The notes: a model not told the origin generated them from the sequence alone. Shown: positions 25,652 to 34,450, numbered from the stretch's first letter. The stretch is 64,000 nt of DNA from Microbacterium sp. CPCC 204701 (GCF_004010105.1 NZ_RRYE01000001.1:1-64000), one strand, 5' to 3'. Numbers and translations: made by a program.

Positions 25652-27111
25652 CAATCACCGAGTACGACGAGTACGTCGCATACTCTCGTCAGCATTTCGA
25701 GGAAGGCCTGATTCGCGCGGGCTTCATCGAAGGCGACACCGGGTGGCGAGGTGCAATCACACATCCGGGCAAGTCGACAGAGGTCGTGATCTCATTTCGC
25801 GCCCGCTTTCCGTTCCAGCCGCCTCGCGTCGTTCCCGTCGACCCGGACAGCGTCGCGTGGTCCTGGCATCGAGAACTGGACGGCGCGCTCTGTTTGGTCG
25901 CGGAAGACGACCACGACGATCTGTGGTGGACAGAAGCGTCGGCCTTCCTGGAGCACGTGACCGCCTGGTTCGAGCAGGCGGATGCCGGGTGGCCCGATGA
26001 TCGGCCCGATCTGGATCTCGAGCGATATTTCCACCCGTCCGAGGACGAGCGTCTGTATCTCTACGACGACCTCGCCGGTTACCCGAACGGCTTCGTGCGA
26101 TTTCGCCCGAGTAGCAACAACACCATGCGTATCGGGAGCGGTACGCGCCCGCCGAAGGCGTCCAAGCACAGCAAGGACCGCTTTGGCTATGTCGCCGATC
26201 TCGGCGACATAGACGTTCCACCGAGATCCTGGCAGGACGTCGCGGCACGCATCGCCCCCGACGTGGACTTGGACCGCCGGATCCGGAACCACCTCGTCGA
26301 CATCGTGTTGCTTATCTACCGGCGCGGCATCCATGACGGTGCGATCCTCCTCGAGGTATCGCCGACGATAGACGGGGGTATGGCCGTTCGGCGCCTCTGT
26401 GCGGCAGCCGACACCAGTGCGGCGAAGACGGCTCGCGCGGGAGTGGTTGCGCCTCTGCTCCACGAATCTCGGGTCGCGATCGTCGGCGTGGGCGCGCTTG
26501 GCTCCTTCACGGCCGACCTGCTCGTGCGTGCCGGCATCCGACACCTGACGCTCGTCGACGACGACATCGTCATGCCCGGCAACCTCATCCGCCACCTCGT
26601 CGGACCGGAGATGGTCGGGTTGCCAAAGGTCACTGCGGTCAAACGACATCTGGTCGCCCGGCATGAGATCGCCGCAGACGACGTCGAGGAGCTCGGCGAA
26701 GCCGTCTCGTCCGGTGACGTCGCCATGCAGCTTCTGACGAGTCACGATCTCGTCGTGGATACCAGCGCCGACTTCGCCACGACCGCACTCCTGCATGTTG
26801 TGGCCAGGTCCGCGCGGAAGCGGATCATCTATGCCTCAATTCAGAACGACGGTGCCACCTTCCGCGTCGACCTACTCCCGCCACTCGATGGCGCCGACCA
26901 GCTGCCGAGCTCGAGGTTCGACGTCGATCAGCAGCCGCCCGCAGTGTTCGAAGCCGGGTGCGGCAGCCCGATCTCGCCAACACCACCCCACGTGGCCGTC
27001 GAAGCGGCATCCGCGACCGTCCGTCACGTCATCGGTCTCCTCATCGAAAGTCCCGTCCACCCATCAGGGGAAGTGCGAAACGTCGTCGACCCAGCAAGGA
27101 CTGCCCAATGA
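25648..27111 (+). CDS. CBASS Cap2-like E2-E1 fusion ligase
   Basis: 487 residues. The N-terminal E2 fold (about 1-130) has the active-site cysteine in DGALCLVAED (Cys82). The C-terminal ThiF/E1 adenylation domain (about 265-487) has VAIVGVGALGS (Gly280, 282, 285), the LVDDD acidic turn (304-306), GNLIRH and a catalytic-cysteine loop EAGCGSP (Cys438). In characterised type II CBASS this protein links the CD-NTase C-terminus to a target and primes its activity. It is shorter than typical Cap2 (about 600 residues). The start is TTG 25648, overlapping the CD-NTase stop, which suggests tight coupling and damped expression. Confidence 0.9.
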   Translation: MTITEYDEYVAYSRQHFEEGLIRAGFIEGDTGWRGAITHPGKSTEVVISFRARFPFQPPRVVPVDPDSVAWSWHRELDGALCLVAEDDHDDLWWTEASAFLEHVTAWFEQADAGWPDDRPDLDLERYFHPSEDERLYLYDDLAGYPNGFVRFRPSSNNTMRIGSGTRPPKASKHSKDRFGYVADLGDIDVPPRSWQDVAARIAPDVDLDRRIRNHLVDIVLLIYRRGIHDGAILLEVSPTIDGGMAVRRLCAAADTSAAKTARAGVVAPLLHESRVAIVGVGALGSFTADLLVRAGIRHLTLVDDDIVMPGNLIRHLVGPEMVGLPKVTAVKRHLVARHEIAADDVEELGEAVSSGDVAMQLLTSHDLVVDTSADFATTALLHVVARSARKRIIYASIQNDGATFRVDLLPPLDGADQLPSSRFDVDQQPPAVFEAGCGSPISPTPPHVAVEAASATVRHVIGLLIESPVHPSGEVRNVVDPARTAQ

Positions 27112-28880
27112 CTCGATCCGCTCCGAGCATCGACGTGCGTGCTGACGCCCACGAGACGATCGCATCCGAGACAGCGAAACGGCTACCATTCGAAACCGGC
27201 GGCATCCTTCTCGGGTACCGCGAGATCGACAACGTTGTGATCACTCACGCACTCGTGGTTGATGGCGGTGGCGCGACAAAGGACCGATACGTCCGCGACG
27301 ACATTCGAGCGAACGAGCGCCTCGCAGAGTTCCTCTCGGACAGAGCAGAGGACGACCCAATCGGCTACGTCGGAGAGTGGCACAGCCATCCCGCACCGTC
27401 CGGCCCGAGCACAATCGACCGCAACGCAATGCGCGCCGCGGCCAAAGCCGCTGACGGACCCGTCGCGCTCCTCGTATGCACGCCCGGCGACACTGGCACG
27501 TACTTCGGCCTGATCGCACGACGTCAGCGACTCGGCCGAGTCGTCACGCGAGACGCGAGCGTGACCGTCCCCCCGCCACGATTCGGTCAGCTCGGCCCGC
27601 TGCCCGATGGCGCAGCCCGCTCTGACGGCCCCGTGTTCATCTCGTACCGCCAGTCCGACGGGACACAGCAAGCGGAGTCCTTGGAGAACTTGCTCAGAGC
27701 CGCTGGCATCGTCGTATGGAGGGACCGCGTCGACCTGCGACCAGGGACGACCACCGACCGCCTCGAGCAGGCGCTCACCGAAGGGCTTTCGGCAGGCGTG
27801 CTCGTCGTGACGCCCGACATCGTCGACAGCGAGATCGTCCGCGAACGCGAACTCCCCCGACTGCTCCAGCTCGACAAGGACCCCGCGTTCAGCCTGTGCA
27901 TCGCCAACAAGATCGCACGGACGGGAAGCGAGTCGAAAAGCGACTACGACGCCCCCGACCGACTGCTGCGACTCGCGCCGGCACGAACCCTCGCCGACAA
28001 GAAGCAAGCCAACGTGCTCGACCCCGCAGGCGAGCTCGAAATCGTTCGCGACCTCCTCATGCACCGCATCGAACAACGCCGACCTGAGATCCGCGCAGAG
28101 GGCCGAGATTTCACCATTCGAGTTCAGAGCCGCCCTGCCCCGTTCGCCGTAGATGCCGACGACGACGACCTTCAGATGCGGATCAAGGAGGGCGCCGAAG
28201 GACGGCTCCCGTCGCCCGACGGCCTCGAACTCCTCCGGCGGACGCTCCCGCTCACCGGTGATGCAGTGTTCGCGGCAGGCGCGAAGCGCGTGCAGATCTC
28301 CGGCGGCGCACACCTCTCGATCGGACTCGCACTCGGGGCAGCATTGCCCGACACCAAGATCGGCAACGTCGCGGTCCTCGATGTGCAGAACAACGCTTGG
28401 GAGTCCACACCAACGAGCAACGATCCGGGGGTCACCGAACTCAACGTCGAGGCGCGCCCCACCGAGGTCACCCAGCCGAGCAGCACTGCGAACAGAGTCG
28501 CGGTCTTCGTGAAACTCACCGTAGACCCAGACCTCAGCGCGTTCGAGCGCCTCGTGCGGGAATTCGCAGACGGCTTAGCCAACGTGGAGATCGTCTCCGT
28601 CACGAATTCCAATCGGATCGATCCACGGGAAGCGGGCCGCCTCGGCCAAGCCGTCGCCCAGCACATCAAGCACCTGTCCGCAGATCACGGGCGCGCGGAA
28701 GTACATCTCGCCTTCCACGGCCCCTTCCCCATGGCCGTGCTCGTAGGGCGGTACCTGAACACGCTCCGCACCATCGCCTACGAATGGGACGGCGACACGA
28801 TCAACGGCTCCCGGTACCGGCCAGCGATCGCTCTCGAGCCCGGCGTCGCCGGTGGCCCGATAACCGAGGTACTCCTGTAG
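27108..28880 (+). CDS. JAB-TIR-SAVED tri-domain CBASS protein (Cap3 plus effector fusion)
   Basis: 590 residues in one uninterrupted frame. Residues about 10-140 are a JAB/JAMM isopeptidase: catalytic Glu29 in FETGGILLG and zinc motif EWHSHP ... STID (His92, His94, Ser101, Asp104). Residues about 174-300 are a TIR domain (GPVFISYRQSDG ... VLVVTPDIVDSEIVREREL) with Glu248 as the likely NADase glutamate. Residues about 330-590 are a SAVED cyclic-nucleotide sensor (KRVQISGGAHLSIGLALGAA, RAEVHLAFHGPFPMAVLVGR). ATG 27108 overlaps the Cap2 stop as ATGA; upstream in-frame codons read through Cap2. Expected role: deconjugate the CD-NTase, and destroy NAD+ when SAVED binds its signal. Cap3 is normally a separate protein. 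Confidence 0.92.
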   Translation: MTRSAPSIDVRADAHETIASETAKRLPFETGGILLGYREIDNVVITHALVVDGGGATKDRYVRDDIRANERLAEFLSDRAEDDPIGYVGEWHSHPAPSGPSTIDRNAMRAAAKAADGPVALLVCTPGDTGTYFGLIARRQRLGRVVTRDASVTVPPPRFGQLGPLPDGAARSDGPVFISYRQSDGTQQAESLENLLRAAGIVVWRDRVDLRPGTTTDRLEQALTEGLSAGVLVVTPDIVDSEIVRERELPRLLQLDKDPAFSLCIANKIARTGSESKSDYDAPDRLLRLAPARTLADKKQANVLDPAGELEIVRDLLMHRIEQRRPEIRAEGRDFTIRVQSRPAPFAVDADDDDLQMRIKEGAEGRLPSPDGLELLRRTLPLTGDAVFAAGAKRVQISGGAHLSIGLALGAALPDTKIGNVAVLDVQNNAWESTPTSNDPGVTELNVEARPTEVTQPSSTANRVAVFVKLTVDPDLSAFERLVREFADGLANVEIVSVTNSNRIDPREAGRLGQAVAQHIKHLSADHGRAEVHLAFHGPFPMAVLVGRYLNTLRTIAYEWDGDTINGSRYRPAIALEPGVAGGPITEVLL

Positions 28881-28998
28881 GACAAAACCGGGGACCGTGC
28901 GATCCGGGAGGCTCTACGGTCGTCGCTCGTAGGAGGACCGAATCACGACGCGGTGACGACATCAAGCAGGATGTCTCCAGGCCGCGAAAAAGGACGCT

Positions 28999-29456
28999 CG
29001 TGGAGAGCCTTAGTGTGTTCGTTGGCGCGGCGGCGGTGCTCCTGGGCGCGCTCATCGCCGGCGGATTCAGTCTCCTCATCCCAACCCTTCAGACCAGGAG
29101 AGACCACCAACGATGGGTTCGCTAATCACGTCTAGAACGCGCAAGGAGAATACCTTGCATCGATCGACCTCTGGATGGAAGCGTCGACGACCAGGTGGCT
29201 GGAACACCGACTCGGCGCCCCGGGGATGGATCGGGGCGCTTACGCGCTTCGACTCAGCGAACTAGAAGACGCAATCGCGCGTTCGCAATCGCGGGTGTCC
29301 CTCGTCGGTCCCGATCCGGTGAGAATCGTCGCCTCGGAGTACCACCGTGCTGGTCTATATCGCATCGAGGTGACCGAGACAGCTGAATCGCTTGACGCGG
29401 CAGCCCGAATCGATCGCGAGCCGTTACGCGAGGCCCGAGGATTACTCGCGGGGTAA
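28999..29456 (+). pseudogene. Frameshifted small membrane-anchored protein after CBASS
   Basis: A GTG near 28999 begins VESLSVFVGAAAVLLGALIA, a single transmembrane segment, and the frame stops at RRDHQRWVR (29125). About 20 bases on, another frame continues NAQGEYLASIDLWMEASTTR and runs to 29456. The two halves read like one membrane-anchored protein with a cytosolic helical tail, split by a frameshift near 29120-29140. Family unknown. It may be a decayed accessory gene of the CBASS locus. Confidence 0.4.
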
Positions 29457-29775
29457 TGAACCGCGTGCTCGGGATTCCTCCCGTCTGACGCGATGATGTC
29501 TCGGCGCACGCCGCCCGATTTCGGTCTGCTGACTTCGCGCATTTGACGATACCGAAGAGATGTGCGCCGCACCCCCAAGCCCCTCCAGCGTTCAACGCCC
29601 GGATAAGGATGCGCTCAGGAGCATGACGACGATGATCGCGGTCGGTGCACCCGTAACCGCCTCGAGCTCAAGGATATCGATGAACGGCGGCCGAGATCAC
29701 CGGGGAGTCCTGGTCGGGGGATGGCAAGGCGTCTCTCAGCGCGGAGGGAGCCGTTGAGTCAGTTCACGTTCGCCG
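29457..29775. other. Intergenic stretch, no gene seen
   Basis: About 320 bases between convergent genes. Frames are short and without recognisable domains. No strong hairpin-plus-T terminator is visible. Confidence 0.4.
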
Positions 29776-29928
29776 CTATTGGGAAGTTGCGTCCGATCCA
29801 CCAGACGTTCCGGTAGGCGGTTTGATCGGTCGCTGCGGTCGCTCAGCTGGTCTGGCGCCTTCCTCAACGTGCCGGGGACCCGCCCCGCCAGTTATTGAAC
29901 TTGGGCGCCGTTTCTCGTCATCACTCAT
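29776..29928 (-). CDS. Small coupled protein downstream of DUF6338 gene
   Basis: 50 residues starting MSDDEKRRPSSITGGAGPRH, followed by a proline/arginine-rich tail (PAERPQRPIKPPTGTSGG). Its ATG overlaps the DUF6338 stop as ATGA, which is the main evidence that it is real. Low-complexity and probably disordered. Function unknown; a small partner of the DUF6338 membrane protein is plausible. Confidence 0.6.
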   Translation of the reverse strand: MSDDEKRRPSSITGGAGPRHVEEGARPAERPQRPIKPPTGTSGGSDATSQ

Positions 29929-30638
29929 TCTGATCCGCCTTGATTGTTGGGTTCCCCGTCGATCCATTCGACGACGGCCGTATCCGGTATAGCCAACCAG
30001 ACACCAAGTGAGCGCTCTACTTCTCGCAAAAACCGCCCCTTGTCGTCGAGTTCCCATTGTTCCTCGATGAAGATGTCCCTGCCATGCGGGTACGTGCTCA
30101 CGTACGAACGGTTGCCAAAGAGGCCACCAAAGTACACGCCCTTCTCGAGGCGCACTCGAACCCACCTAACTGTGATGCCCTCGTAGGCAGCCATGTCCCA
30201 TCCTGTGGGAAAGGACTCTGGCCTGTTGACTAGTCGCTTCTTAGTCTTCGTTTCGACCGAGCCGTCTTTCTTACGCTTCTTGAGTTCGTATTTGACGGTG
30301 CGTCGGTTCACAAAGTACGAGGCGACCCCTGGCACCACCACGAGCAAGGCGAGCACGGCTAGCGAGATCGCCCAGGACGGCCACTCTTTGTAAGCGAGGT
30401 CGACGACGCCTCGGGCTACCTCGAGCGAGTAATCGCCGACGAAGATTAATAGGCCGGCCACGCTGTAGATCACGAGGAACACCGCACTGATGAACAGCGC
30501 GTCCAGGATGCGGGCACCCGTCCCATAGTCTGGGTCGCGGATACCCACAAGCCAGGTCTTCACAACTGCCCACGTCAGCCCCGGAACAAGCATCAGCACG
30601 AACGCCGCGATCTGTGGCAGCGATTCGGGTATGTTCAC
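29925..30638 (-). CDS. DUF6338 family membrane protein
   Basis: 237 residues with about three membrane helices (at about 9-29, 46-68, 88-110), then a basic segment (KKRKKDG) and a cytosolic C-terminal domain (WVRVRLEKGVYFGGLFGNRS, STYPHGRDIFIEEQWELDD). This is the DUF6338 pattern found in many actinobacterial and proteobacterial accessory regions. Function unknown. Upstream of and coupled to a 50-residue protein. Confidence 0.75.
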   Translation of the reverse strand: MNIPESLPQIAAFVLMLVPGLTWAVVKTWLVGIRDPDYGTGARILDALFISAVFLVIYSVAGLLIFVGDYSLEVARGVVDLAYKEWPSWAISLAVLALLVVVPGVASYFVNRRTVKYELKKRKKDGSVETKTKKRLVNRPESFPTGWDMAAYEGITVRWVRVRLEKGVYFGGLFGNRSYVSTYPHGRDIFIEEQWELDDKGRFLREVERSLGVWLAIPDTAVVEWIDGEPNNQGGSE

Positions 30639-30647
30639 GGGCCCACC

Positions 30648-30908
30648 TTAGGGGCAACCTGGGCTACTCCGCGTGCCTGCTTGCTCCTGCCTGGGAAATC
30701 TGCTCCCCGACATACCTATTGAGCACTCCACAGGCCCTTCGTGCGATTCGATAGCGCAGAACTCAAACGCAACGACTTGGTCGTTCTCTCGACCGGTTGT
30801 CACCGTCTGGACGCCGTCCGGCGTGGAGTGCAGTAGGAACCTTTCGATCGGACATACTCGGGCCGACACGAGCCGAATCGCAGCGTAGGCGAGGTGCGAG
30901 TGCTCCAT
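30648..30908 (-). CDS. Hypothetical protein
   Basis: 86 residues from an ATG at 30908 preceded by AGGA at good spacing. The middle (RFLLHSTPDGVQTVTTGREN, VVAFEFCAIESHEGPV) reads like a folded beta-rich protein; the last 25 residues look disordered. It ends 9 bases before the DUF6338 start, so may be in the same transcript. No family recognised. Confidence 0.45.
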   Translation of the reverse strand: MEHSHLAYAAIRLVSARVCPIERFLLHSTPDGVQTVTTGRENDQVVAFEFCAIESHEGPVECSIGMSGSRFPRQEQAGTRSSPGCP

Positions 30909-31204
30909 CTCATTCCTAAGCGATCGTGCCGTCTCGCGGCCAGACTCTCGCACACTCGCCGTGCCAGAGAACTAGTCGTACGTGGGCCGACACGGACTGC
31001 ACGTCAGCCCGCCATGCGCGCACCACCCGCTTCGGGATCGCTTCAGCGGCTGCTCGAAGCTGAACCAAGTCTGCTGTATTCGGATCAAATGCCCGCTGAT
31101 GCGCCGCGTACGGTCATCGCCCGAATGGGGACCCTCGATCGAGCAACGCGTTGGCGGAAAAGAACGCTGACGCCAGGACGATCACGCCCAACGAAATACC
31201 AGGC

Positions 31205-31582
31205 TCAGAGTCGGTTCCCGAAGAGCGGCAGATCTAACGCTGCCCGACTAAGGGAGTAGGTCACGATGAGGAGCACTGCGGTCAGGAGAATTCCGATCAC
31301 GGGGAACCAGATCGCCACTCGTGACCGATGCCGAAACACGAAGATGCCCCCGGCCGCAGCAACAAGAAGGACGGCCACACCGACGTTGAAAATCTGGATG
31401 AGAAGCGCGAACTGCGCGTAGTCGCATGAAGTTGGTGTACAGCTCGCGATGCTCAGCCGCGACAGGAACATGTGAACGTAAGCGAGAACAGCCAGCACGA
31501 GCTGCGCAATCCACCACCCCAACGCAGTCCCGATACGGCCAGAGGATGCCGCGTCGCGCGGGTCCTGCATTGCGTCGTCCAT
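31205..31582 (-). CDS. Small hypothetical membrane protein (three helices)
   Basis: 125 residues with hydrophobic segments at about 21-42, 56-81 and 90-111, and a CTPTSCDY extracytoplasmic loop with two cysteines that could form a disulfide. No family recognised. Coding potential on this strand is better than on the other. Confidence 0.6.
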   Translation of the reverse strand: MDDAMQDPRDAASSGRIGTALGWWIAQLVLAVLAYVHMFLSRLSIASCTPTSCDYAQFALLIQIFNVGVAVLLVAAAGGIFVFRHRSRVAIWFPVIGILLTAVLLIVTYSLSRAALDLPLFGNRL

Positions 31583-31637
31583 GCGTCGGACTCTAGTCGT
31601 GGCCGGCGTCCGCTTGCGGGACCGGACGCGGGCGTCG

Positions 31638-31925
31638 CTAGGGGATGTCGAGGGTGACCGGCGATGCGGTCGACTTGTTGTCGCAACCCGCCCCGTTCGG
31701 TTCCGTTGTCTCTTGCCAATCCACGGTCAACTGCCGGGATGCGAGTTTCGCGCCAGCGGCGTGTGACGCGGTCACAAGGGGCTTCCCGGGAGCGTCCACG
31801 AAGATCTCGAAGATCCATCTCTCTTGCGAGTCGGTCCGCACTCCGTCGACGCATCCGTCATCTGTGCAGCGTCTCATAGAGGCGACGTCAGAACGCTCGC
31901 TTCCCGTAACAACGACTTCAAGCAC
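31638..31925 (-). CDS. Hypothetical protein, possibly N-terminally truncated
   Basis: 95 residues (VRRCTDDGC-like core: RRCTDDGCVDGVRTDSQERW, ASRQLTVDWQETTEPNGAGC). The cysteine spacing resembles exported actinobacterial proteins of about 130-150 residues that begin with a lipoprotein signal. Here the frame is closed by a stop just upstream of the only start (GTG 31925) and no signal peptide is present, so a 5' truncation is likely. Confidence 0.4.
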   Translation of the reverse strand: MLEVVVTGSERSDVASMRRCTDDGCVDGVRTDSQERWIFEIFVDAPGKPLVTASHAAGAKLASRQLTVDWQETTEPNGAGCDNKSTASPVTLDIP

Positions 31926-32182
31926 GTCGTGTAGCCGGCCTCAGTGCAAGCGAGAGCGCTGGAAGATCAAGTAGCGCTAGGACGGCTGAACTCGTTCTGC
32001 TTCGCGCAGTGGTACGAACCCGTGGTGACGATGTTGGGAGAACCGGTCATCGCTCCTGGAGTGGCTGCGTTCTTCCAACCGCTGCTCGCCAAGCTGTAGG
32101 CGCCCGGAGAACCCTCTTCGAAGGCGGAGCGTCCGGAAGCGACACCGCCCAGACTTGCGGCCTCGAGGTGCCCGGTCCGCCG

Positions 32183-32944
32183 TTAGGGGCCGTGCACTTC
32201 GAAGTCGCCGATGCGTGTGGTGCCGTCTGATTCGTACACGGGGATGATGTGCACCGCGCCGGCGTTGTGTTCTTGCCAGCGGAGGCCGTCTTCGGGGCTG
32301 GTGAAGCCCTTGGAAGCGGTCGTGCCGTCGGCGTCTTCGAGGTCGCTGCGGTGCACGTACCCTTGCTGGCCGTTGGTGGCAATCACGGCGATGAGGTCCG
32401 GGGTGCCGTTGGCGTTGATGACCCCGTAGCTCTGGCCGGAGTCGTTGATGGCCCAATCGGTAGTTTCTTCAGTGACGTAGCCGGCAGTGAGAGTCCACGC
32501 TGCGTCTTCGCTGGTGGTGATGGTGACGCCGCCGTTGACGGCGCTGAGTGGGAGCACATACGTGGCCGGGTGGCTACTGTCGTCCGTCGTAGTGCAGGTG
32601 ACGCTGGCGCCGTCGTCGAACTCGAACGACCCGGGCGTGAGGCAGGTGAGGGACATCGCCACGCCGGTCGCCGTTTCCGGCGCGGGCCCGAGCTCGAGCG
32701 TGTCGGTGCCGGTGAAGGTGCCGGATCGGGTGGTGGCGACCGGAGTCACCTCCGTGCCGCCGGGGAGCGTGAACAGTCCTGCTGCTGCGGCTGCAACAGT
32801 GCCGCCGAGGACGAGTGCGAGCGCGGTCGCTGTCCCGAGAAGCGCGCGACGATGGCGGCCTGGCTGGTTTGTCTCGGCGATGTGATCGATGAATTTGCTG
32901 CGAAAGGCCGTAGCGAACTGGTCGCTCATTCGTGGAGTGCTCAT
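32183..32944 (-). CDS. Single-pass membrane protein coupled to ECF sigma factor
   Basis: 253 residues. A short cytosolic N-terminus (MSTPRMSDQFATAFRSKFID) is followed by one membrane segment (ALLGTATALALVLGGTVAAAAAG) and an exported Thr/Gly-rich domain. It overlaps the ECF sigma gene by ATGA. Position and topology suggest an anti-sigma factor or the sensory partner, but no zinc-binding anti-sigma motif is visible. The 200 bases after it (31977-32182) carry no recognisable gene. Confidence 0.7.
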   Translation of the reverse strand: MSTPRMSDQFATAFRSKFIDHIAETNQPGRHRRALLGTATALALVLGGTVAAAAAGLFTLPGGTEVTPVATTRSGTFTGTDTLELGPAPETATGVAMSLTCLTPGSFEFDDGASVTCTTTDDSSHPATYVLPLSAVNGGVTITTSEDAAWTLTAGYVTEETTDWAINDSGQSYGVINANGTPDLIAVIATNGQQGYVHRSDLEDADGTTASKGFTSPEDGLRWQEHNAGAVHIIPVYESDGTTRIGDFEVHGP

Positions 32945-33528
32945 GTCGCCTCCGTGGTGAGGTAGCTGACGAGCGTGTCGTGCCCGAGTTTGCGTTGAAG
33001 GGTGGCCCTGATTCGGTGCAGGCGGGTGCGTGCGGCTCCGGGAGAGATTCCTAAGGCGCGGGCTGCGTCGCTGACCGAGTAGTCCTCCATCGCGACCAAC
33101 GAGAACAGGTGCGCGTCGCGAGGGGTGAGTTCGCGCAGCGCAACCATGACATCAGCGTTGGGCGTCAGATCGAGAAGAATGTCCTCCGCCGAGGGGTGAG
33201 ATTCGCCGTGCGGGAGCGACTCAAGTAGGCGCCGGTACCGGCGTCGAGAGCGGTCCAGGTTCCGGCATGAATTCGTCGTGGTAACCAGCAGCCACGGTAG
33301 GACTGACCCGTCAACGACTCGTACGTGCCATCGTCGGCGCCACAGCTCGAGGAAGGACACCGCGGCGGCGTCCTCGGCGTCGGCCTGGTTCTGCAGGATG
33401 CGGAACGCGTGGCGGAACACACGGTCGCGGTGCAGATCGAACAGAAACCCGAATGCTCTCGCATCGCCGGCGAGTCCGCGCTGCCACCACGCCTCCTCCG
33501 CGTCCTTACCACCGCTCACACTCTGCAT
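32941..33528 (-). CDS. ECF-type RNA polymerase sigma factor
   Basis: 195 residues. Region 2 is FGFLFDLHRDRVFRHAFRIL with QADAEDAAAVSFLELWRRRW, and region 4 is LRELTPRDAHLFSLVAMEDY with SVSDAARALGISPGAARTRLHRIR. It directs transcription of a small regulon, most likely including its own operon. ATG 33528 is preferred; 33546 is an alternative. Confidence 0.88.
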   Translation of the reverse strand: MQSVSGGKDAEEAWWQRGLAGDARAFGFLFDLHRDRVFRHAFRILQNQADAEDAAAVSFLELWRRRWHVRVVDGSVLPWLLVTTTNSCRNLDRSRRRYRRLLESLPHGESHPSAEDILLDLTPNADVMVALRELTPRDAHLFSLVAMEDYSVSDAARALGISPGAARTRLHRIRATLQRKLGHDTLVSYLTTEAT

Positions 33529-33595
33529 TGTCCGCCACTTCGGCAACCGTTACAGACGACGCACGAGACGGTCCTTCTGCGCACCCGAGTCGGAA

Positions 33596-33691
33596 ATGGT
33601 GCCTCCTTTCAACCCCCTTCTGTCGGTAGCAGCGGCGACCGCAGTCATCGGCAGCATGGCCGGCTGCGCGACAGCGGCTCCTCCGCGATGA
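33596..33691 (+). pseudogene. Lipoprotein signal-peptide stub
   Basis: ATG 33596 starts a 31-residue frame (MVPPFNPLLSVAAATAVIGS, then MAGCATAAPPR) with a lipobox SMAGC, followed at once by a stop. This is a complete lipoprotein signal with no mature domain, so probably a truncated gene. The remaining bases to 33926 hold no recognisable gene. Confidence 0.35.
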
Positions 33692-33926
33692 GCCGCCTAA
33701 GAGCGTCACGCGCTCCGGAGAACGACACGACGGCTAAGGCGTCATGCTCGACGACTGCTGTGGTCGCCAACCACGATCGATGAGGTTCACCCGGGCGATT
33801 GTTCAAAGACTCAGACCATTCAAGTTCAGACACGTGAGCGCTCAATCGCATTCCTGACTAGCTGGGAAGCGCCAGCACCTGGTTCGCGACGGTTCGCGGC
33901 CTCCGAACGCCGCGAGCGCCCGCAAT

Positions 33927-34450
33927 GGGACCCTCATACGAGTCGTCACGAGAAGGTCCTGGGGCGGCGTAACGGCTTGATCTCGAAGTCGAGAGTGTCG
34001 CATGCCGATGCGATAAGAAGTGAGCGTGTTGTCGATTGAGCCTCGGCGAGTGGTGAGCATTGCGGCGGTCGGACTGGCAATGTTCTGCGTGACGGGATGT
34101 GCCTCACAGTCCTCGGGAGCGTGTGTCGCTCCAGAGGCGACCGCGTCACCGGCGACCGGCGCACCTGCTCAGTCCATAACCATCGATGGGCAGTACTGGC
34201 AGCCGTGCAATGACACCAACCACTCCACAGAAAGCCCCTGGCCCAGCGCATCGATCGAATGGGCCCAGTCGGACGAAGCGGTCCCAGTTGGAACCATCCC
34301 TATCGAGGACGGTGCATTCAGCGGCGAGGTTGAGATCCCTGCGGCAGCGGTGCCTGGCGATGCGGTGTTGCGAATCAGCGCCGGATACTACGAACTCGAA
34401 CTGCCGATCACAGTGTCCGAACCGTAAAGTACGCACGCCAGTCGACCGGC
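33927..34450 (+). repeat. Direct duplication, copy 1 (lipoprotein gene and flanks)
   Basis: This block reappears at about 44166-44690 in the same orientation with about 95 percent identity over roughly 525 bases, including about 90 bases upstream of the lipoprotein gene. Similarity ends abruptly on both sides. Offset is 10,239-10,240 bases, with a one-base indel near 33955. Confidence 0.9.
34020..34427 (+). CDS. Small lipoprotein (copy 1)
   Basis: 135 residues with lipobox VTGC (RRVVSIAAVGLAMFCVTGCA). The mature part (ITIDGQYWQPCNDTNHSTES, IPIEDGAFSGEVEIPAAAVP, VLRISAGYYELELPITV) looks like a beta-sandwich of the kind seen in exported actinobacterial proteins. GTG 34020 is the listed start; a GTG about 30 bases later is possible. 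It differs from copy 2 at a few positions (for example Gln/Arg and Gly/Arg changes), so both copies are probably expressed or recently were. Confidence 0.75.
   Translation: MSVLSIEPRRVVSIAAVGLAMFCVTGCASQSSGACVAPEATASPATGAPAQSITIDGQYWQPCNDTNHSTESPWPSASIEWAQSDEAVPVGTIPIEDGAFSGEVEIPAAAVPGDAVLRISAGYYELELPITVSEP

Noticed and set aside
26958-27107. In-frame extension of the JAB-TIR-SAVED protein
   Set aside because: It lies within the ligase gene in a different frame and is low-complexity. ATG 27108 in an ATGA overlap fits better.
33645-33851. Minus-strand frame of 68 codons (EHDALAVVSFSGARDALRRL)
   Set aside because: Some protein-like character but no start site or homologous family, and it overlaps the lipoprotein stub.
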